A DNA stretch of 64,000 nt. Origin: Clostridia bacterium. Lineage in GTDB: Bacteria > Bacillota > Clostridia > Lachnospirales > Lachnospiraceae. The stretch is from positions 61,440-125,439 of the forward strand of contig CAJTFE010000012.1 of assembly GCA_910575725.1 (NCBI GenBank), written 5' to 3'. Every line of letters begins with the position of its first letter. Positions within the stretch are counted from its first letter, which is position 1. The position numbers and the translations under genes are program-made. The notes under the pieces are model-generated. The model did not search any database and had not been told where the DNA came from. It worked only from the letters and a program-made list of their open reading frames with translations. This document shows, one piece after another, positions 18,300-27,141 of this stretch.

Positions 18300-19184
18300 T
18301 TATGCCTCCTTTCCGTCTTTATCCCAGAATCTCTGTAATAATAGAATGAATATAAAGAGCACGGTTCCCACACAGACTGCGGCTGCAGCCATTTTGTCCA
18401 GCTCCAGGTTTACAAACCAGTTGTTGAAAAGGTGCTGCAGCAGGTACATGCTCTCGTGGGGATAGGAACCTGCTACCAGATATGCCTCCCGGAATACCTT
18501 GAAGGAATTCAGAAAGGAAAGTACGGTGATGGTGTAGAGGGTTCCCTTCAGATTCGGAAATATTACCTTCCAGAAGCACTGTCGCTCGTCTGCTCCGTCC
18601 ACCCGGGCCGCATCCAGTATGTCCCCGGGGATGGAGAAGATTCCGGCCAGCCAGAGTACAATGGTATAGCCGAGATTTTTCCACACGTAGCTGAATACCA
18701 GAACCCAGAAAGCCGCTTTTGTGCCCATGTAATCCACAGGGCCGCTCTCAGGTATCAAATGCAGGCTGTTTAACAAGAGGTTCAAAAAACCTTGTTTGGA
18801 AAATACCATGCGCCACACCAGTACGATTGCGGCTGCCGGCATGGCCATGGGGAACAGGAAGCAGGACTTTAAAAACTGGATGTTTTGCAGCCTGCTCAGC
18901 TGTACGGCCAGGAACAGGCCCAGGCCTATGAGGATCGGGAGGCAGACAGCCGTGAAGCGCAGGGTGTTTTTTACTGCCAGAAGAAATGCCTGGTTTTTAA
19001 ATATAAGCTCGTAATTATGAATGCCTACCCATTCCTGGGTCACGACGGTCAGAAATGACCGCCGGACCACGTCCAGAAATGGCAGGCATACAAAGATCAG
19101 AACTCCGATTCCGCTTGGAAGCAGAAACCATATCCAGGCATTTCTGCTTCCGGAAAGTTTTTGTCTTTTTTTCGTTGCCCTCAC
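18300..19184 (-). CDS. Carbohydrate ABC transporter permease, MalF type
   Basis: 294-aa permease with six helices and the EAA loop ARVDGADERQCFWKVIFPNL. A basic N-terminus (MRATKKRQKLSG) is followed by a first helix at about residues 15-35. It lies 22 bases after the solute-binding lipoprotein gene and 4 bases before its MalG partner. Sugar or oligosaccharide import is the family norm, but the odd partner genes leave the substrate open. Confidence 0.87.
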   Translation of the reverse strand: MRATKKRQKLSGSRNAWIWFLLPSGIGVLIFVCLPFLDVVRRSFLTVVTQEWVGIHNYELIFKNQAFLLAVKNTLRFTAVCLPILIGLGLFLAVQLSRLQNIQFLKSCFLFPMAMPAAAIVLVWRMVFSKQGFLNLLLNSLHLIPESGPVDYMGTKAAFWVLVFSYVWKNLGYTIVLWLAGIFSIPGDILDAARVDGADERQCFWKVIFPNLKGTLYTITVLSFLNSFKVFREAYLVAGSYPHESMYLLQHLFNNWFVNLELDKMAAAAVCVGTVLFIFILLLQRFWDKDGKEA

Positions 19185-19206
19185 CTCTTATTCCAGTTCC
19201 GTAATA

Positions 19207-21558
19207 TCATTCGGCCAGATAAATAGCCGCTTTTTTTACAATTTCTTTTACTGTGTCCTCCACGCTGAGGCTGCCGTTCAATGCTTTGGGGCCGATCTCG
19301 AGGACGGTCTGTTCTATGACGGAGTCGCTGCGGCTGGCTGTCTTTGCGGCGTCTACGATGTCATGGATGCGCTGAAAATGTTCCTCTGTCACCCACAGAA
19401 TCTCCAGATGGAAGGATTCTCCCCCTTCGCCTCCTATGGAAATGCTGCTGTTATCTTTTCCCTCATTGGGATCTATTTTCTGTTTTTCAAAGGATGCCAT
19501 GTTCATCGGCAGTCCTCCCGGCAAATCCAAATCCTGAAGCTCTGTGCCAAACAGGAAACGGAAGAAATCCAGAGCCAGCTCATTTTCTATGGAATTGGCA
19601 TAGATTCCAATGCAGGTATCGGGTACAAAGCTGTCCTGTACCTGCCCCGGGTAGGATGCGTAGTCGATGTCATCCTCCTGGCCTGCCAGTGTGGATACCA
19701 TGTTAAAGTCTCCATTCATGCCCCTGGTTGTGCCGATTCCCAGATAGCTATCCTCCATGGCGATATCCACGGATATGCCGGAGGCGCTTGCGCTGTAATC
19801 CTCCCACAAAAGGCCGTCTGCTTCCGTCCACAGGTTCATCATCCGCTGCTGCATTTCCTTCAGTTCTGCGGAATCCCAGCCTGCGATCTCTGCATCGTAA
19901 ACACGTTTTGCCTGTGTAAGAAATTCTGTCAGCTTTCCCTCGTCAAGCTTCCCGTCCTCCCCAAGCCACGCGCCGGAGCAGGACAGACCGAGGGTATATA
20001 AGATCTGTTCTTCCGTAATCTGCCGTAAGATGGACCCTTGGGGATGTTCTTGTCTCAGCCGCTCCACGGCATCTGCAAATGAAACGAGGCTGGTGATTCC
20101 CTTCAGGGTGTCCGGATCTCCTACCATCAAGGGTATCCGGAAGCGCACAGGCAGGGAGTAGAGCTTCCCTTCCTGGCGGAATGCGTCTACCAGATTGGGG
20201 AACAAGGCATTTTCTCCGGTCAGACCCTTTTCCAGCTCTGTCAGATCTGCAAGGATGCCTTTTTCCTTGTAGGACTGCTCCGGAAGTCCGTCCAGAACAA
20301 TGAGATCCGGAGCGCTTCCCGACATAATTTTGGTATTCAGATTTTTGACAGCATCCTCACGAACCACACCGTCGCCGCCGGACATCCCCACCTCATAGCG
20401 GATATAAATACCGGGGTTCTTTTTCTGATACAGGCTTACGGCCTGCCGGATCGTGTAATCATCTTCCAGACTGTAGATAGTAAGCTGTTCCTCCGGTACT
20501 GCCGGCACGGAAGGATCATAGATGTAATGGCAGAGCGGCCCATTGTATAGGATCATAAACTCATCCCCGGGCAGGGTAAGCATTCCCCTAAGGTACATTT
20601 GGGGATCTCCCAGGGAATTGAGACTGCCATCTGCAATCTGCTCCACAACAGCGCCTCCCACTATGTGCCGGTAAAGCCCTTTATCCATAGCCAGGTAAAT
20701 GACATCTCCTTCTCCGGAAGACATTACAACCAAGTGACTGTCTGAATTGGTTCCTATTTCTCCATCTGTCTCTTCGGAGATAAAGCTTTGAAGCACTTCG
20801 TCACTGGGGGCCAGGGTTTTTGCCTCAAGATCATAGAGTTCCACGGTTCTGCTTGTGAGGATTACCATATAGCTTTCCGTGAAGCACACATAGTCCGTGA
20901 GACCGTCTACCTTGAACAGCTCCTGGACGGAGCCGTCTTCACGGTTAATCTCGTATACGCTTCCCTGCATGCTGAAGCCGTAAAGGCTGCTGTCTTTTCC
21001 GAACCACAGACCATACAGAGTATCCTTATCATCTGTATACTGGATTGGGAGGGGGGTTCCCTCTGGATCTGCATAGATATATTGGGGGTGATAGCCTTCC
21101 TCTTCTCCTTCTGCTTTCTCTTCCCCTCCAGAGTAAATGGCGGCCGCCGAGCCGTCCGGAGCCAGCGCAAGATGGGCAATATATGCTTCCTTTGCAGACA
21201 GATCCGTCAGCCAGGAAGCGGCGCGCTGCTCCCAGGTCTTGCCTTTGTCTGCAGATACATACAGTCCCAGGCTTTCCTCAAGGAGGGCAATTTCTCCGCC
21301 CCCCAGGGTCTGTACAGCCCTTGTATTCCAGGCATCGGCGTACTCGAATTCCTCCGGGAGCTCGATCTGGTATTCCAGATAGCGTCCCATGCTCTGCTCT
21401 TTTTCTCCTTCGGCCTGCGATTCTCCCGGTTCTCCCGGATCTCCCGACGGGGCTGTACCCTGAGGAACCGTATCCTTTCCTTTGCCGCATCCGCTGGCAA
21501 GCAGCAGAAACGCAAGCATGAGCCATGCTGTTATTTGTTGAAATCTTGATCTTTTCAT
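19207..21558 (-). CDS. Solute-binding lipoprotein with N-terminal propeller-like extension
   Basis: 783-aa lipoprotein: lipobox LLASGCGK (Cys24), a Gly/Pro/Glu linker, about 300 residues of repeated beta-strand sequence with an Asp-box SADKGKTW (about 102-109), then a family-1 extracellular solute-binding domain from about residue 350 (TIRQAVSLYQKKNPG, SGSAPDLIVLDGLP, later FLFGTELQDLDLPGGLPMN). Ordinary binding proteins of this family are about 420-450 aa, so the N-terminal part is an added domain. It is first in an operon with two permeases and a HlyD-like adaptor. The propeller may read a second ligand or contact the cell wall; this is inference. Confidence 0.8.
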   Translation of the reverse strand: MKRSRFQQITAWLMLAFLLLASGCGKGKDTVPQGTAPSGDPGEPGESQAEGEKEQSMGRYLEYQIELPEEFEYADAWNTRAVQTLGGGEIALLEESLGLYVSADKGKTWEQRAASWLTDLSAKEAYIAHLALAPDGSAAAIYSGGEEKAEGEEEGYHPQYIYADPEGTPLPIQYTDDKDTLYGLWFGKDSSLYGFSMQGSVYEINREDGSVQELFKVDGLTDYVCFTESYMVILTSRTVELYDLEAKTLAPSDEVLQSFISEETDGEIGTNSDSHLVVMSSGEGDVIYLAMDKGLYRHIVGGAVVEQIADGSLNSLGDPQMYLRGMLTLPGDEFMILYNGPLCHYIYDPSVPAVPEEQLTIYSLEDDYTIRQAVSLYQKKNPGIYIRYEVGMSGGDGVVREDAVKNLNTKIMSGSAPDLIVLDGLPEQSYKEKGILADLTELEKGLTGENALFPNLVDAFRQEGKLYSLPVRFRIPLMVGDPDTLKGITSLVSFADAVERLRQEHPQGSILRQITEEQILYTLGLSCSGAWLGEDGKLDEGKLTEFLTQAKRVYDAEIAGWDSAELKEMQQRMMNLWTEADGLLWEDYSASASGISVDIAMEDSYLGIGTTRGMNGDFNMVSTLAGQEDDIDYASYPGQVQDSFVPDTCIGIYANSIENELALDFFRFLFGTELQDLDLPGGLPMNMASFEKQKIDPNEGKDNSSISIGGEGGESFHLEILWVTEEHFQRIHDIVDAAKTASRSDSVIEQTVLEIGPKALNGSLSVEDTVKEIVKKAAIYLAE

Positions 21559-21581
21559 AACTTTTTCTGTTTCTCCTTACT

Positions 21582-21667
21582 TTCCTTAATTCGCACATGC
21601 TTTTGTGCATTCAGGTATACCCGTAGGGTGTTTCCTTAATCTGCACATGCTTTTTGTGCATATAGGT
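21582..21667. repeat. Tandem pair of hairpin-bearing repeats
   Basis: Two copies 50 bases apart share TTCCTTAAT followed by CGCACATGCTTTTGTGCA or CTGCACATGCTTTTTGTGCA. Each copy holds a GCACA/TGTGC stem. They fill the gap between the lipoprotein gene at 21668 and the solute-binding gene, upstream of the latter's start, so they could control its translation or mRNA processing. Confidence 0.7.
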
Positions 21668-22246
21668 TTACAGAATCACATCTACAATCTGAACCTCGGA
21701 TGCCCGGTACGTATCTCCTTCGCGGCTTCCCTTGAACTTTACCTCCATGCCCTTTTCCAGCTTATCAAAGGAGCTCTCTGAATCCTCATAGCTGGCTCCT
21801 CCGTCCCGGATGGTCCGTTTATAGATACGGGTATTTTCATTGCAGAGCACGGTCAGGCTTTCAAACTCCATCCCCGCCTCAGCTTCGGCTCCTTCTGCAG
21901 GAGAAGCCAATATCTCGCCTCCATCCTCCGTTGTCTCCTCGTGAAACTTTTTAATGGTGAACTGCCCGTCTCCAAGCTCTGTGATTTCTCCGGTTCCCTC
22001 TTCCTCATTCTGTGTACCGGAGCTGTCTGCCTGTTTGTCAGGGTCTGTGTTTTCTCCCTGACCTTCGGGTTTTTCCTCTCCCCCCTGAGGCACTTCCTGG
22101 CCTTCAGTGTTCAAGTCCTCCTGCTGTTCCTCCTGTGCAGGCGGCTCTTCTTTTGCGCCGCCCTTGCCGCCGCAGCCCAAAAGTGTCAGGCTCATAACCC
22201 CTGCCAGAGCAAACAGCTTCATCTCGTTCCATACGTTTCTTTTCAT
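21668..22246 (-). CDS. Small acidic lipoprotein, function unknown
   Basis: About 192 aa. The signal peptide ends in lipobox LTLLGCGGK, followed by about 60 residues of Glu/Gln/Gly/Pro-rich low complexity and a small folded domain (GDGQFTIKKFHEE, KGMEVKFKGSREGDTYRASEV) that resembles an OB-like fold. Several in-frame ATGs exist; the one for MKRNVW is used here, with an alternative at 22261. It is cotranscribed ahead of the solute-binding gene. I do not recognise a family; perhaps an accessory surface protein of the same system. Confidence 0.65.
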   Translation of the reverse strand: MKRNVWNEMKLFALAGVMSLTLLGCGGKGGAKEEPPAQEEQQEDLNTEGQEVPQGGEEKPEGQGENTDPDKQADSSGTQNEEEGTGEITELGDGQFTIKKFHEETTEDGGEILASPAEGAEAEAGMEFESLTVLCNENTRIYKRTIRDGGASYEDSESSFDKLEKGMEVKFKGSREGDTYRASEVQIVDVIL

Positions 22247-22457
22247 AGTCTTTCTCCTCATCTTTCTTTTGTATTGTAACTGTATGGTAGCAAAGGTGTC
22301 TCTAAGTTTTCTCTAAAACTTTTTGATTTTTACCTGAAGTTATAAAATTATCACTCGCAGTATTTCAGATTATGGCTGATATCGTATTTCATTTTAAAAT
22401 ACCTCTCAGCCGCATTATTCCTATACCTATTAAAATCTTCTGCTTTTATCCGTTTCA

Positions 22458-22493
22458 TAAAAAGGCAGTCTGACTATTAAGTCTTCGACTGCC
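22458..22493 (-). terminator. Terminator downstream of the HEPN/MNT pair
   Basis: GGCAGTC pairs with GACTGCC, followed on the minus strand by TTTTTATG. It lies about 110 bases past the hepT stop. A second GC-rich hairpin (GCTGCCG/CGGCAGC, 22522-22541) lies between them. The rest of 22247-22605 shows no gene. Confidence 0.75.
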
Positions 22494-22605
22494 CATAACA
22501 CATTTCTATTTACTTTAGACAGCTGCCGCTGCGCCGGCAGCCTTTCCACGAGATTCCCCCAGGTTGAGATGCAGAAATGCTTTCCAAGTATAGATCCCGC
22601 CATAA

Positions 22606-23007
22606 CTACTGCTCTTGTTCTTTCCAGTTTTCTTCTATCGTTGTCTTAAGCGCAGCAAACATAGGGTAATAGCGTTTCTTTGTCTGACTTACAATATCCA
22701 GCGCAACCGCCTGATTATAGGCATGTGCCACATTGTTTCTGGCTGCCAGCGCATCCATCCACAAAGTTTCCTCCCTCACCATTCCTGCCTGATAGGCGGA
22801 TTTTAAAATCTGACGGGGAGAGCCTGTTCTGGCCTCTGTCACGCCCTCCTTTTCCAAAAGCTCCTTCATCAGCTTCCAGGACTGTTCAAAGCATATCTCA
22901 TATAAAGCTACCAGTCCTGTGAGGATCACATTATTATAAGGCTCTTCATATTCATAAATATCCTTTAGATTTTCAAGTGCCCGGCAAAAATTTTCATACT
23001 TCTTCAT
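22606..23007 (-). CDS. hepT: HEPN-domain toxin (HepT), nucleotidyltransferase substrate-binding family
   Basis: 133-aa all-helical protein of the HI0074 family. The R-x4-H motif (RNNVAHAYNQ) is the RNase active-site motif of HEPN toxins. The start at 23007 (MKKYENFC) overlaps the end of the partner gene by 14 bases; the longer frame runs back inside the partner and is rejected. In such pairs the HEPN protein is the toxin and the small nucleotidyltransferase the antitoxin, which in studied cases AMPylates a tyrosine near the motif; here a Tyr follows directly (HAY). Confidence 0.85.
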   Translation of the reverse strand: MKKYENFCRALENLKDIYEYEEPYNNVILTGLVALYEICFEQSWKLMKELLEKEGVTEARTGSPRQILKSAYQAGMVREETLWMDALAARNNVAHAYNQAVALDIVSQTKKRYYPMFAALKTTIEENWKEQEQ

Positions 23008-23290
23008 AAAGGATCTTCCCCTCTCTTTGAATTGATTCCAAAAGCTCCTTCTGTACAGGCCCATCCAGATTCACTACATCAAAAAAGAGCAGCGTGGAAA
23101 TCACTTCCTCTGCTTCCAGGGAGAACCTTACCGCATCTCCCCCGCTAACTGCCAGATCAATGTCACTGGTTTTTCTGTAATCGCCTCTGGCCCTTGAGCC
23201 AAAAAGCAACACCCGCTTCAGCCCACAGTCTTTTGCCAGCTTTTGAATTTCCCAAAGGATTTCTTCCCGGATTCCTGTATTTTCTATCAT
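22994..23290 (-). CDS. mntA: Minimal nucleotidyltransferase antitoxin (MntA)
   Basis: 98-aa protein with the polymerase-beta-type motif GSRARGDYRKTSDIDLAV, containing the Gly-Ser pair and the DxD acidic pair. A third acidic position may be in FFDVVNLD. The start at 23290 is the ATG of MIENTGIREE, close after a GAGGTC-type site. The gene is upstream of and overlaps hepT, the usual order of MNT/HEPN toxin-antitoxin operons. Confidence 0.85.
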   Translation of the reverse strand: MIENTGIREEILWEIQKLAKDCGLKRVLLFGSRARGDYRKTSDIDLAVSGGDAVRFSLEAEEVISTLLFFDVVNLDGPVQKELLESIQREGKILYEEV

Positions 23291-23478
23291 ACACAGACCT
23301 CTTTCCCTGTTGTTCCCATGTATCTGCAAAAAGCTATCTATTATCATAGCTGAGTTTTTTCCATTCGTCAAACACCTTTGCATACATGACCTTGTAATTG
23401 TTTCCCAATATTATAACCGGATCCAAAATCCGCCGATCCCTGTGCTGGTAATCCGGTTTTAAATTTAGAGAAATCTTA

Positions 23479-23507
23479 AAGATTTATATGCTAAATTTAG
23501 TTATAAT
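23479..23507 (+). promoter_or_regulatory. Likely promoter of the two-component operon
   Basis: A perfect TATAAT (23502-23507) lies 40 bases before the response regulator start. The -35 is poor (AAGATT at 17-base spacing), as expected of an activated promoter. The inverted repeats AAATTTAG/CTAAATTT and AATCTT/AGATT flank it and could be sites for the encoded regulator. Confidence 0.45.
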
Positions 23508-23546
23508 ATGGATATATCATATAGTAAACCTTATTTGGGAGTCCTT

Positions 23547-24221
23547 ATGCGAATTTTATTAGTAGAAGATGATGAAAAACTGAATGAATCCCTGGCCTTT
23601 CAGCTAAAGAAGGAAGGCTTTCTGGTGGATGCCTGCCGGGACGGGGAGGAGGCCCTCTATTATATAGAAGAAAATATCCACGATCTGATTCTTTTAGATC
23701 GGATGCTCCCCCTGCTCAGCGGCACGGAGGTACTGGCCAGGATGCGCCAGGCACGCAATGAGACGCCGGTGATTCTGATTACAGCCCTGGGAACCCTGGA
23801 CGACAAAGTAACCGGACTGGATTCTGGTGCGGACGACTACCTGGTGAAGCCCTTTGCCTTTGAGGAGCTGATGGCCCGGATTCGCTGTATCGCCCGCAGG
23901 CCCCGGCGTATGACGCAGGACGATCAGCTGGCTCTGGGAGATCTGACTTATTATCTGGGAGAAAATACACTTACCGGCCCCAAGGGCTCCTGCAGCCTGT
24001 CCAGGCGGGAAGGGACGCTTCTGGAGTCCTTCCTGCGAAATCCCGGGCAGACCCTCTCACGCCCGCTCCTGCTCACACGGGTCTGGGGGATGGACAGCGA
24101 TGTGGAAGAGGGAAATCTGGACAATTACGTTCATTTTCTCCGGCGGCGGTTAAAATCCGTGGGAAGCGCCGTCAGCATTAAGACTGCCCGGGGAATCGGC
24201 TACCGTCTGGAAGCCGGGTAA
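23547..24221 (+). CDS. OmpR/PhoB-family response regulator
   Basis: 224-aa cytoplasmic transcription factor. The receiver domain (about 1-118) has the acidic pair EDDE, phosphoacceptor Asp in LLDRMLP, the switch Thr (LITALG) and Lys (LVKPFAF); the winged-helix DNA-binding domain ends with ARGIGYRLEAG. The ATG at 23547 has GGGAG five bases before it; an upstream in-frame ATG has no such site. It is followed 96 bases later by its histidine kinase. Targets are unknown; the HEPN/MNT and importer operons are the closest genes. Confidence 0.92.
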   Translation: MRILLVEDDEKLNESLAFQLKKEGFLVDACRDGEEALYYIEENIHDLILLDRMLPLLSGTEVLARMRQARNETPVILITALGTLDDKVTGLDSGADDYLVKPFAFEELMARIRCIARRPRRMTQDDQLALGDLTYYLGENTLTGPKGSCSLSRREGTLLESFLRNPGQTLSRPLLLTRVWGMDSDVEEGNLDNYVHFLRRRLKSVGSAVSIKTARGIGYRLEAG

Positions 24222-24317
24222 CCGCTCATGCACGTTTCCTGCTGCTCACAGAGCGGCCGGTAACCATTTCCTTTTGTGTGCCGGAACAAACCGGCAGTAA
24301 TATAGGAAGGAGCCTTT

Positions 24318-25598
24318 ATGTTTCGCAAGGTACATTTTCGTCTGGCTCTCCTTTGCGCCAGTATTACATGCTTCATATTAGCTGTGATGTCCTGCGGTTA
24401 TCTCTATATTTCCGAAAAAAGCTTGAAGGACAGCAGCTTTGCCGCCTTTCAGGATGAGATGAAGGACATTTCCGGCAGCTTTGCTGAAAGCAGTGTTCTT
24501 ACCTGGGAGCAGCTTGCCCGGATTGAGGATCAGGGAACTTACTCCATTCAGATTCTGGATAATGAGGTTCCTCTGCTCTTTCACCGCCAGTCTTCTTCAC
24601 AGGAGGAGCTTTTTGCTGCCGCATGGCGCTATTTTGAAGAACACTTTGCATTTTCCTCCTTTGAGGAATCCCCTGTCTATTGCGCGGAATTTGACTTTCC
24701 CTCAAAAGCTTCCGGATCCTCGGATTACTATGGCTGCGCCATTGTCCTTGAGCGGAACGGGGGCATGCTCAAAATTATGATTTTAATGCCTCTCACTGCA
24801 CTGGAACAGCAGATACGTTCCCAGCGGATTCTCTTTTCGCTTCTCACCGCACTGGCTGCCGCTGCTTTGTTTTTGTTCGCATGGTATTTCACCTGGAAGC
24901 TTCTTCGGCCTCTGGAGGAAAGCCAGCGGCGCCAGACCCAGTTTGTTGCCGCGGCCTCCCATGAGCTCCGCACGCCTCTGGCCGTGATTCTTTCCTGCGC
25001 CTCTGCTTCCCGGTGTGGGAACGAGGAGGAACGGGCTCATTTTCTGGATTCCATTCAGTCGGAAGGGATGCGTATGTCGGGGCTGATTGACGATATGCTC
25101 CTGCTCTCCGGCATGGAGGCTCATACCTGGTCTGTGGAAATGCGCCCCACAGAGCTGGATACGCTTTTGCTGGAAACCTTTGAAGCCTTTGAACCAGTAG
25201 CCGCCGAGAAGCCTGTCCGGCTTGCCATTGAGCTTCCGCAGGAAGCGCTTCCTCCCTGCAGCTGTGATCCCGGACGCATCCGGCAGGTGCTTTCTATCCT
25301 GCTGCACAACGCCGTCAGCTATACACCGGCCCAGGGACTCATCCGGCTTTCCCTTGCTTATGACAGAAAAACCTTTCGTATTCAAGTGGCGGATAACGGC
25401 ATTGGTATCCCGGAAGAGGAAAAGAGCCGCATTTTTGAACGATTTTACCGGGCGGATCCCTCGCGCAGCAGGAAAGGCCACTTCGGGCTTGGCCTGGCTA
25501 TTGCTTCGGAAATTATAAAAGCCCACCAGGGACAGATCCTGGTGGGCGATACGCCGGGAGGAGGGAGTACCTTTACGCTCCTGCTGCCGCTTCTCTAA
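24318..25598 (+). CDS. Sensor histidine kinase
   Basis: 426-aa membrane kinase: helix one at about residues 10-30, an extracytoplasmic sensor domain of about 130 residues, helix two at about 170-195, then a HisKA domain with ASHELRTPLAVI (phosphorylated His) and an HATPase_c domain with HNAVSYTP (N-box), DNGIGIP (G1), FERFYR (F-box) and GLGLAIA (G2). It phosphorylates the response regulator upstream. GGAAGGAG precedes the ATG. The signal sensed is unknown. Confidence 0.93.
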   Translation: MFRKVHFRLALLCASITCFILAVMSCGYLYISEKSLKDSSFAAFQDEMKDISGSFAESSVLTWEQLARIEDQGTYSIQILDNEVPLLFHRQSSSQEELFAAAWRYFEEHFAFSSFEESPVYCAEFDFPSKASGSSDYYGCAIVLERNGGMLKIMILMPLTALEQQIRSQRILFSLLTALAAAALFLFAWYFTWKLLRPLEESQRRQTQFVAAASHELRTPLAVILSCASASRCGNEEERAHFLDSIQSEGMRMSGLIDDMLLLSGMEAHTWSVEMRPTELDTLLLETFEAFEPVAAEKPVRLAIELPQEALPPCSCDPGRIRQVLSILLHNAVSYTPAQGLIRLSLAYDRKTFRIQVADNGIGIPEEEKSRIFERFYRADPSRSRKGHFGLGLAIASEIIKAHQGQILVGDTPGGGSTFTLLLPLL

Positions 25599-25631
25599 AA
25601 ATACTGTTTTTATGCCGTACCCTTGCTTTCT

Positions 25632-26330
25632 TTATTTAAACTGCTGCAAAGCATCCACATAGCGCTGCGTTATAATCTCCGGCCTTGTAATGGAGGTTCC
25701 GACTACGACCGCATGAGCTCCTGCTTCCAGCGCTTCTGCCGCCTCGCCTGGGGCGGAAATCTTTCCTTCTGCAATAATCGGAATGTCTGTAATGGAGTGA
25801 ATCCTGCGGATAAGCTCCAGATTCACCGTCTGAACTTCCTGGCTTTCTCTCGTATAACCGGACAGTGTGGTCGAAACCAAATCCACTCCCATAGGAAGAA
25901 CCTCCTCTGCCTCCTTAAGTGTCGAGATTTCTCCCATGATAAGGACTTCCGGGTAATTTTTCCGTATCCGGCCTATGATTTCCTCTACGCATTCACCCTC
26001 CGGCCGTCTCCTTGGCGTAGCGTCCAGTGCAATGATTTCGATTCCAACCTCCAATATCTCTCTGGCACTTTCATATGTAGGAGTGATATATACCTCACAG
26101 TCATCCCGGAACTGCTTGTTTATCCCGATGATTGGGAGGTCTGTTCGTTCCTTGATTTTTCTGATATTGTCTGCTCCTGTGGCACGGATTCCGGCCGCGC
26201 CGCCCTGTTGTGCGGCAGCTGCAAAGGCCGCCATGATGTCTGCTCCGTACATGGGCCATCCGACTCTTGCCTGGCAGGATACGATCAATTTATTTTTTAT
26301 CTGTTCCAATACGCTGCTCCACTGTTTCAT
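25632..26330 (-). CDS. nanE: N-acetylmannosamine-6-phosphate 2-epimerase
   Basis: 232-aa TIM-barrel enzyme that converts ManNAc-6-phosphate to GlcNAc-6-phosphate. Family marks are SCQARVGWPMYG near the N-terminus, PIIGINKQ, ITPTYES, IALDATPRRRP, LVSTTLSGYT and IPIIAEGKI. The ATG at 26330 overlaps the stop of the PTS EIID remnant (TGATG). The neighbouring mannose-family PTS component suggests the pair once served amino-sugar uptake. No other sialic acid genes are in this window. Confidence 0.92.
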   Translation of the reverse strand: MKQWSSVLEQIKNKLIVSCQARVGWPMYGADIMAAFAAAAQQGGAAGIRATGADNIRKIKERTDLPIIGINKQFRDDCEVYITPTYESAREILEVGIEIIALDATPRRRPEGECVEEIIGRIRKNYPEVLIMGEISTLKEAEEVLPMGVDLVSTTLSGYTRESQEVQTVNLELIRRIHSITDIPIIAEGKISAPGEAAEALEAGAHAVVVGTSITRPEIITQRYVDALQQFK

Positions 26331-27007
26331 CAGAAGATTCCGACCGCCTTTCCTACAATTCCTAATGCAAAGCTTGCAATAATACAAACATACATCCCTT
26401 TTTTATTCTTAACCAGAATCCAATAATAGGACAGCACCAGCAAAAGGGGAAGCAGGCTTGGCATTAAGGAATTGATAATATCCTGAAGAATAATTTCCTT
26501 TTCTCCAATCATCCACACACAGCCCACATTCAGATTCACAAAGCCCACAATCATGGCTCCTACCACCATCATGCCGACAATGGTTGCTCCCTCTACAAAC
26601 TTATCAATGATACTGCTGCCCTTCATTTTAACCACAAGATTCGTTCCAAGCTCATAACCATATCGGATAAACAGCCATCTGGAGCATACATTCAGCAGCA
26701 CATTCGGAATCAGAAACACAAAAGGTCCCGCCGGATTGCCGTCCAGCGCAAGGGCTGCCCCGATTGCCGCAAAGATCGTCATAAAGGTTGCCTTAAATAC
26801 AGAATCGCCAATGCTGGACAGCGGTCCCATTAAAGCTGCTTTTGTAGAAGATATCGCTTCTGCAGAAATTGGTTTTCCAACGGCGCGCTGTTCCTCCAGT
26901 GCCAGCGATACGCCGATAACCGCATTTCCGGTATAGGGATGGCAGTTGAAAAACTCATTATGCCGCATCATAGCTTCCCTGAACTCCTGCTGATCCGGAT
27001 ACAGAAT
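26330..27007 (-). pseudogene. 5'-truncated mannose-family PTS EIID component
   Basis: The C-terminal part of an EIID membrane protein is intact: RHNEFFNCHPYTG, GPLSSIGDSVFKAT, IPNVLLNVCSRW and the C-terminal helix. Full-length proteins have about 270 residues; only about 214 follow the first ATG. Twelve more codons upstream (ILYPDQQEFREA) still match the family, but no start codon or ribosome binding site precedes them, and homology then fades within 60 bases. The EIIA, EIIB and EIIC genes expected next to it are missing. This is best explained by a deletion that removed the front of the operon. Confidence 0.75.
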
Positions 27008-27110
27008 CTGCGATGCAGAGGAGGCAGAAACATATCTGAAGCAGGCAAAAGGCCATCTTCGGCTGGCGCTTGATATTTACAAAGAACATTTCTAATGTTT
27101 GATAATTTGT

Positions 27111-27120
27111 TTTCGTTTGA
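27111..27120 (+). promoter_or_regulatory. TTTCGTTTGA motif, candidate DeoR-family operator
   Basis: TTTCGTTTGA lies between the PTS remnant and the activase promoter. The same core occurs at 32426, 35290 and 52378, each at a promoter. The likely factor is the DeoR-family protein encoded at 32643. Confidence 0.45.
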
Positions 27121-27141
27121 AATTAAAAATCTTTCTTTTCA

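Noticed and set aside
21582..21667. CRISPR array
   Set aside because: There are only two units, each with its own hairpin and no separate spacer, and no cas genes are in the window.
24783..25526. Minus-strand frame within the histidine kinase gene
   Set aside because: All kinase boxes are on the plus strand in order; this is antisense shadow.
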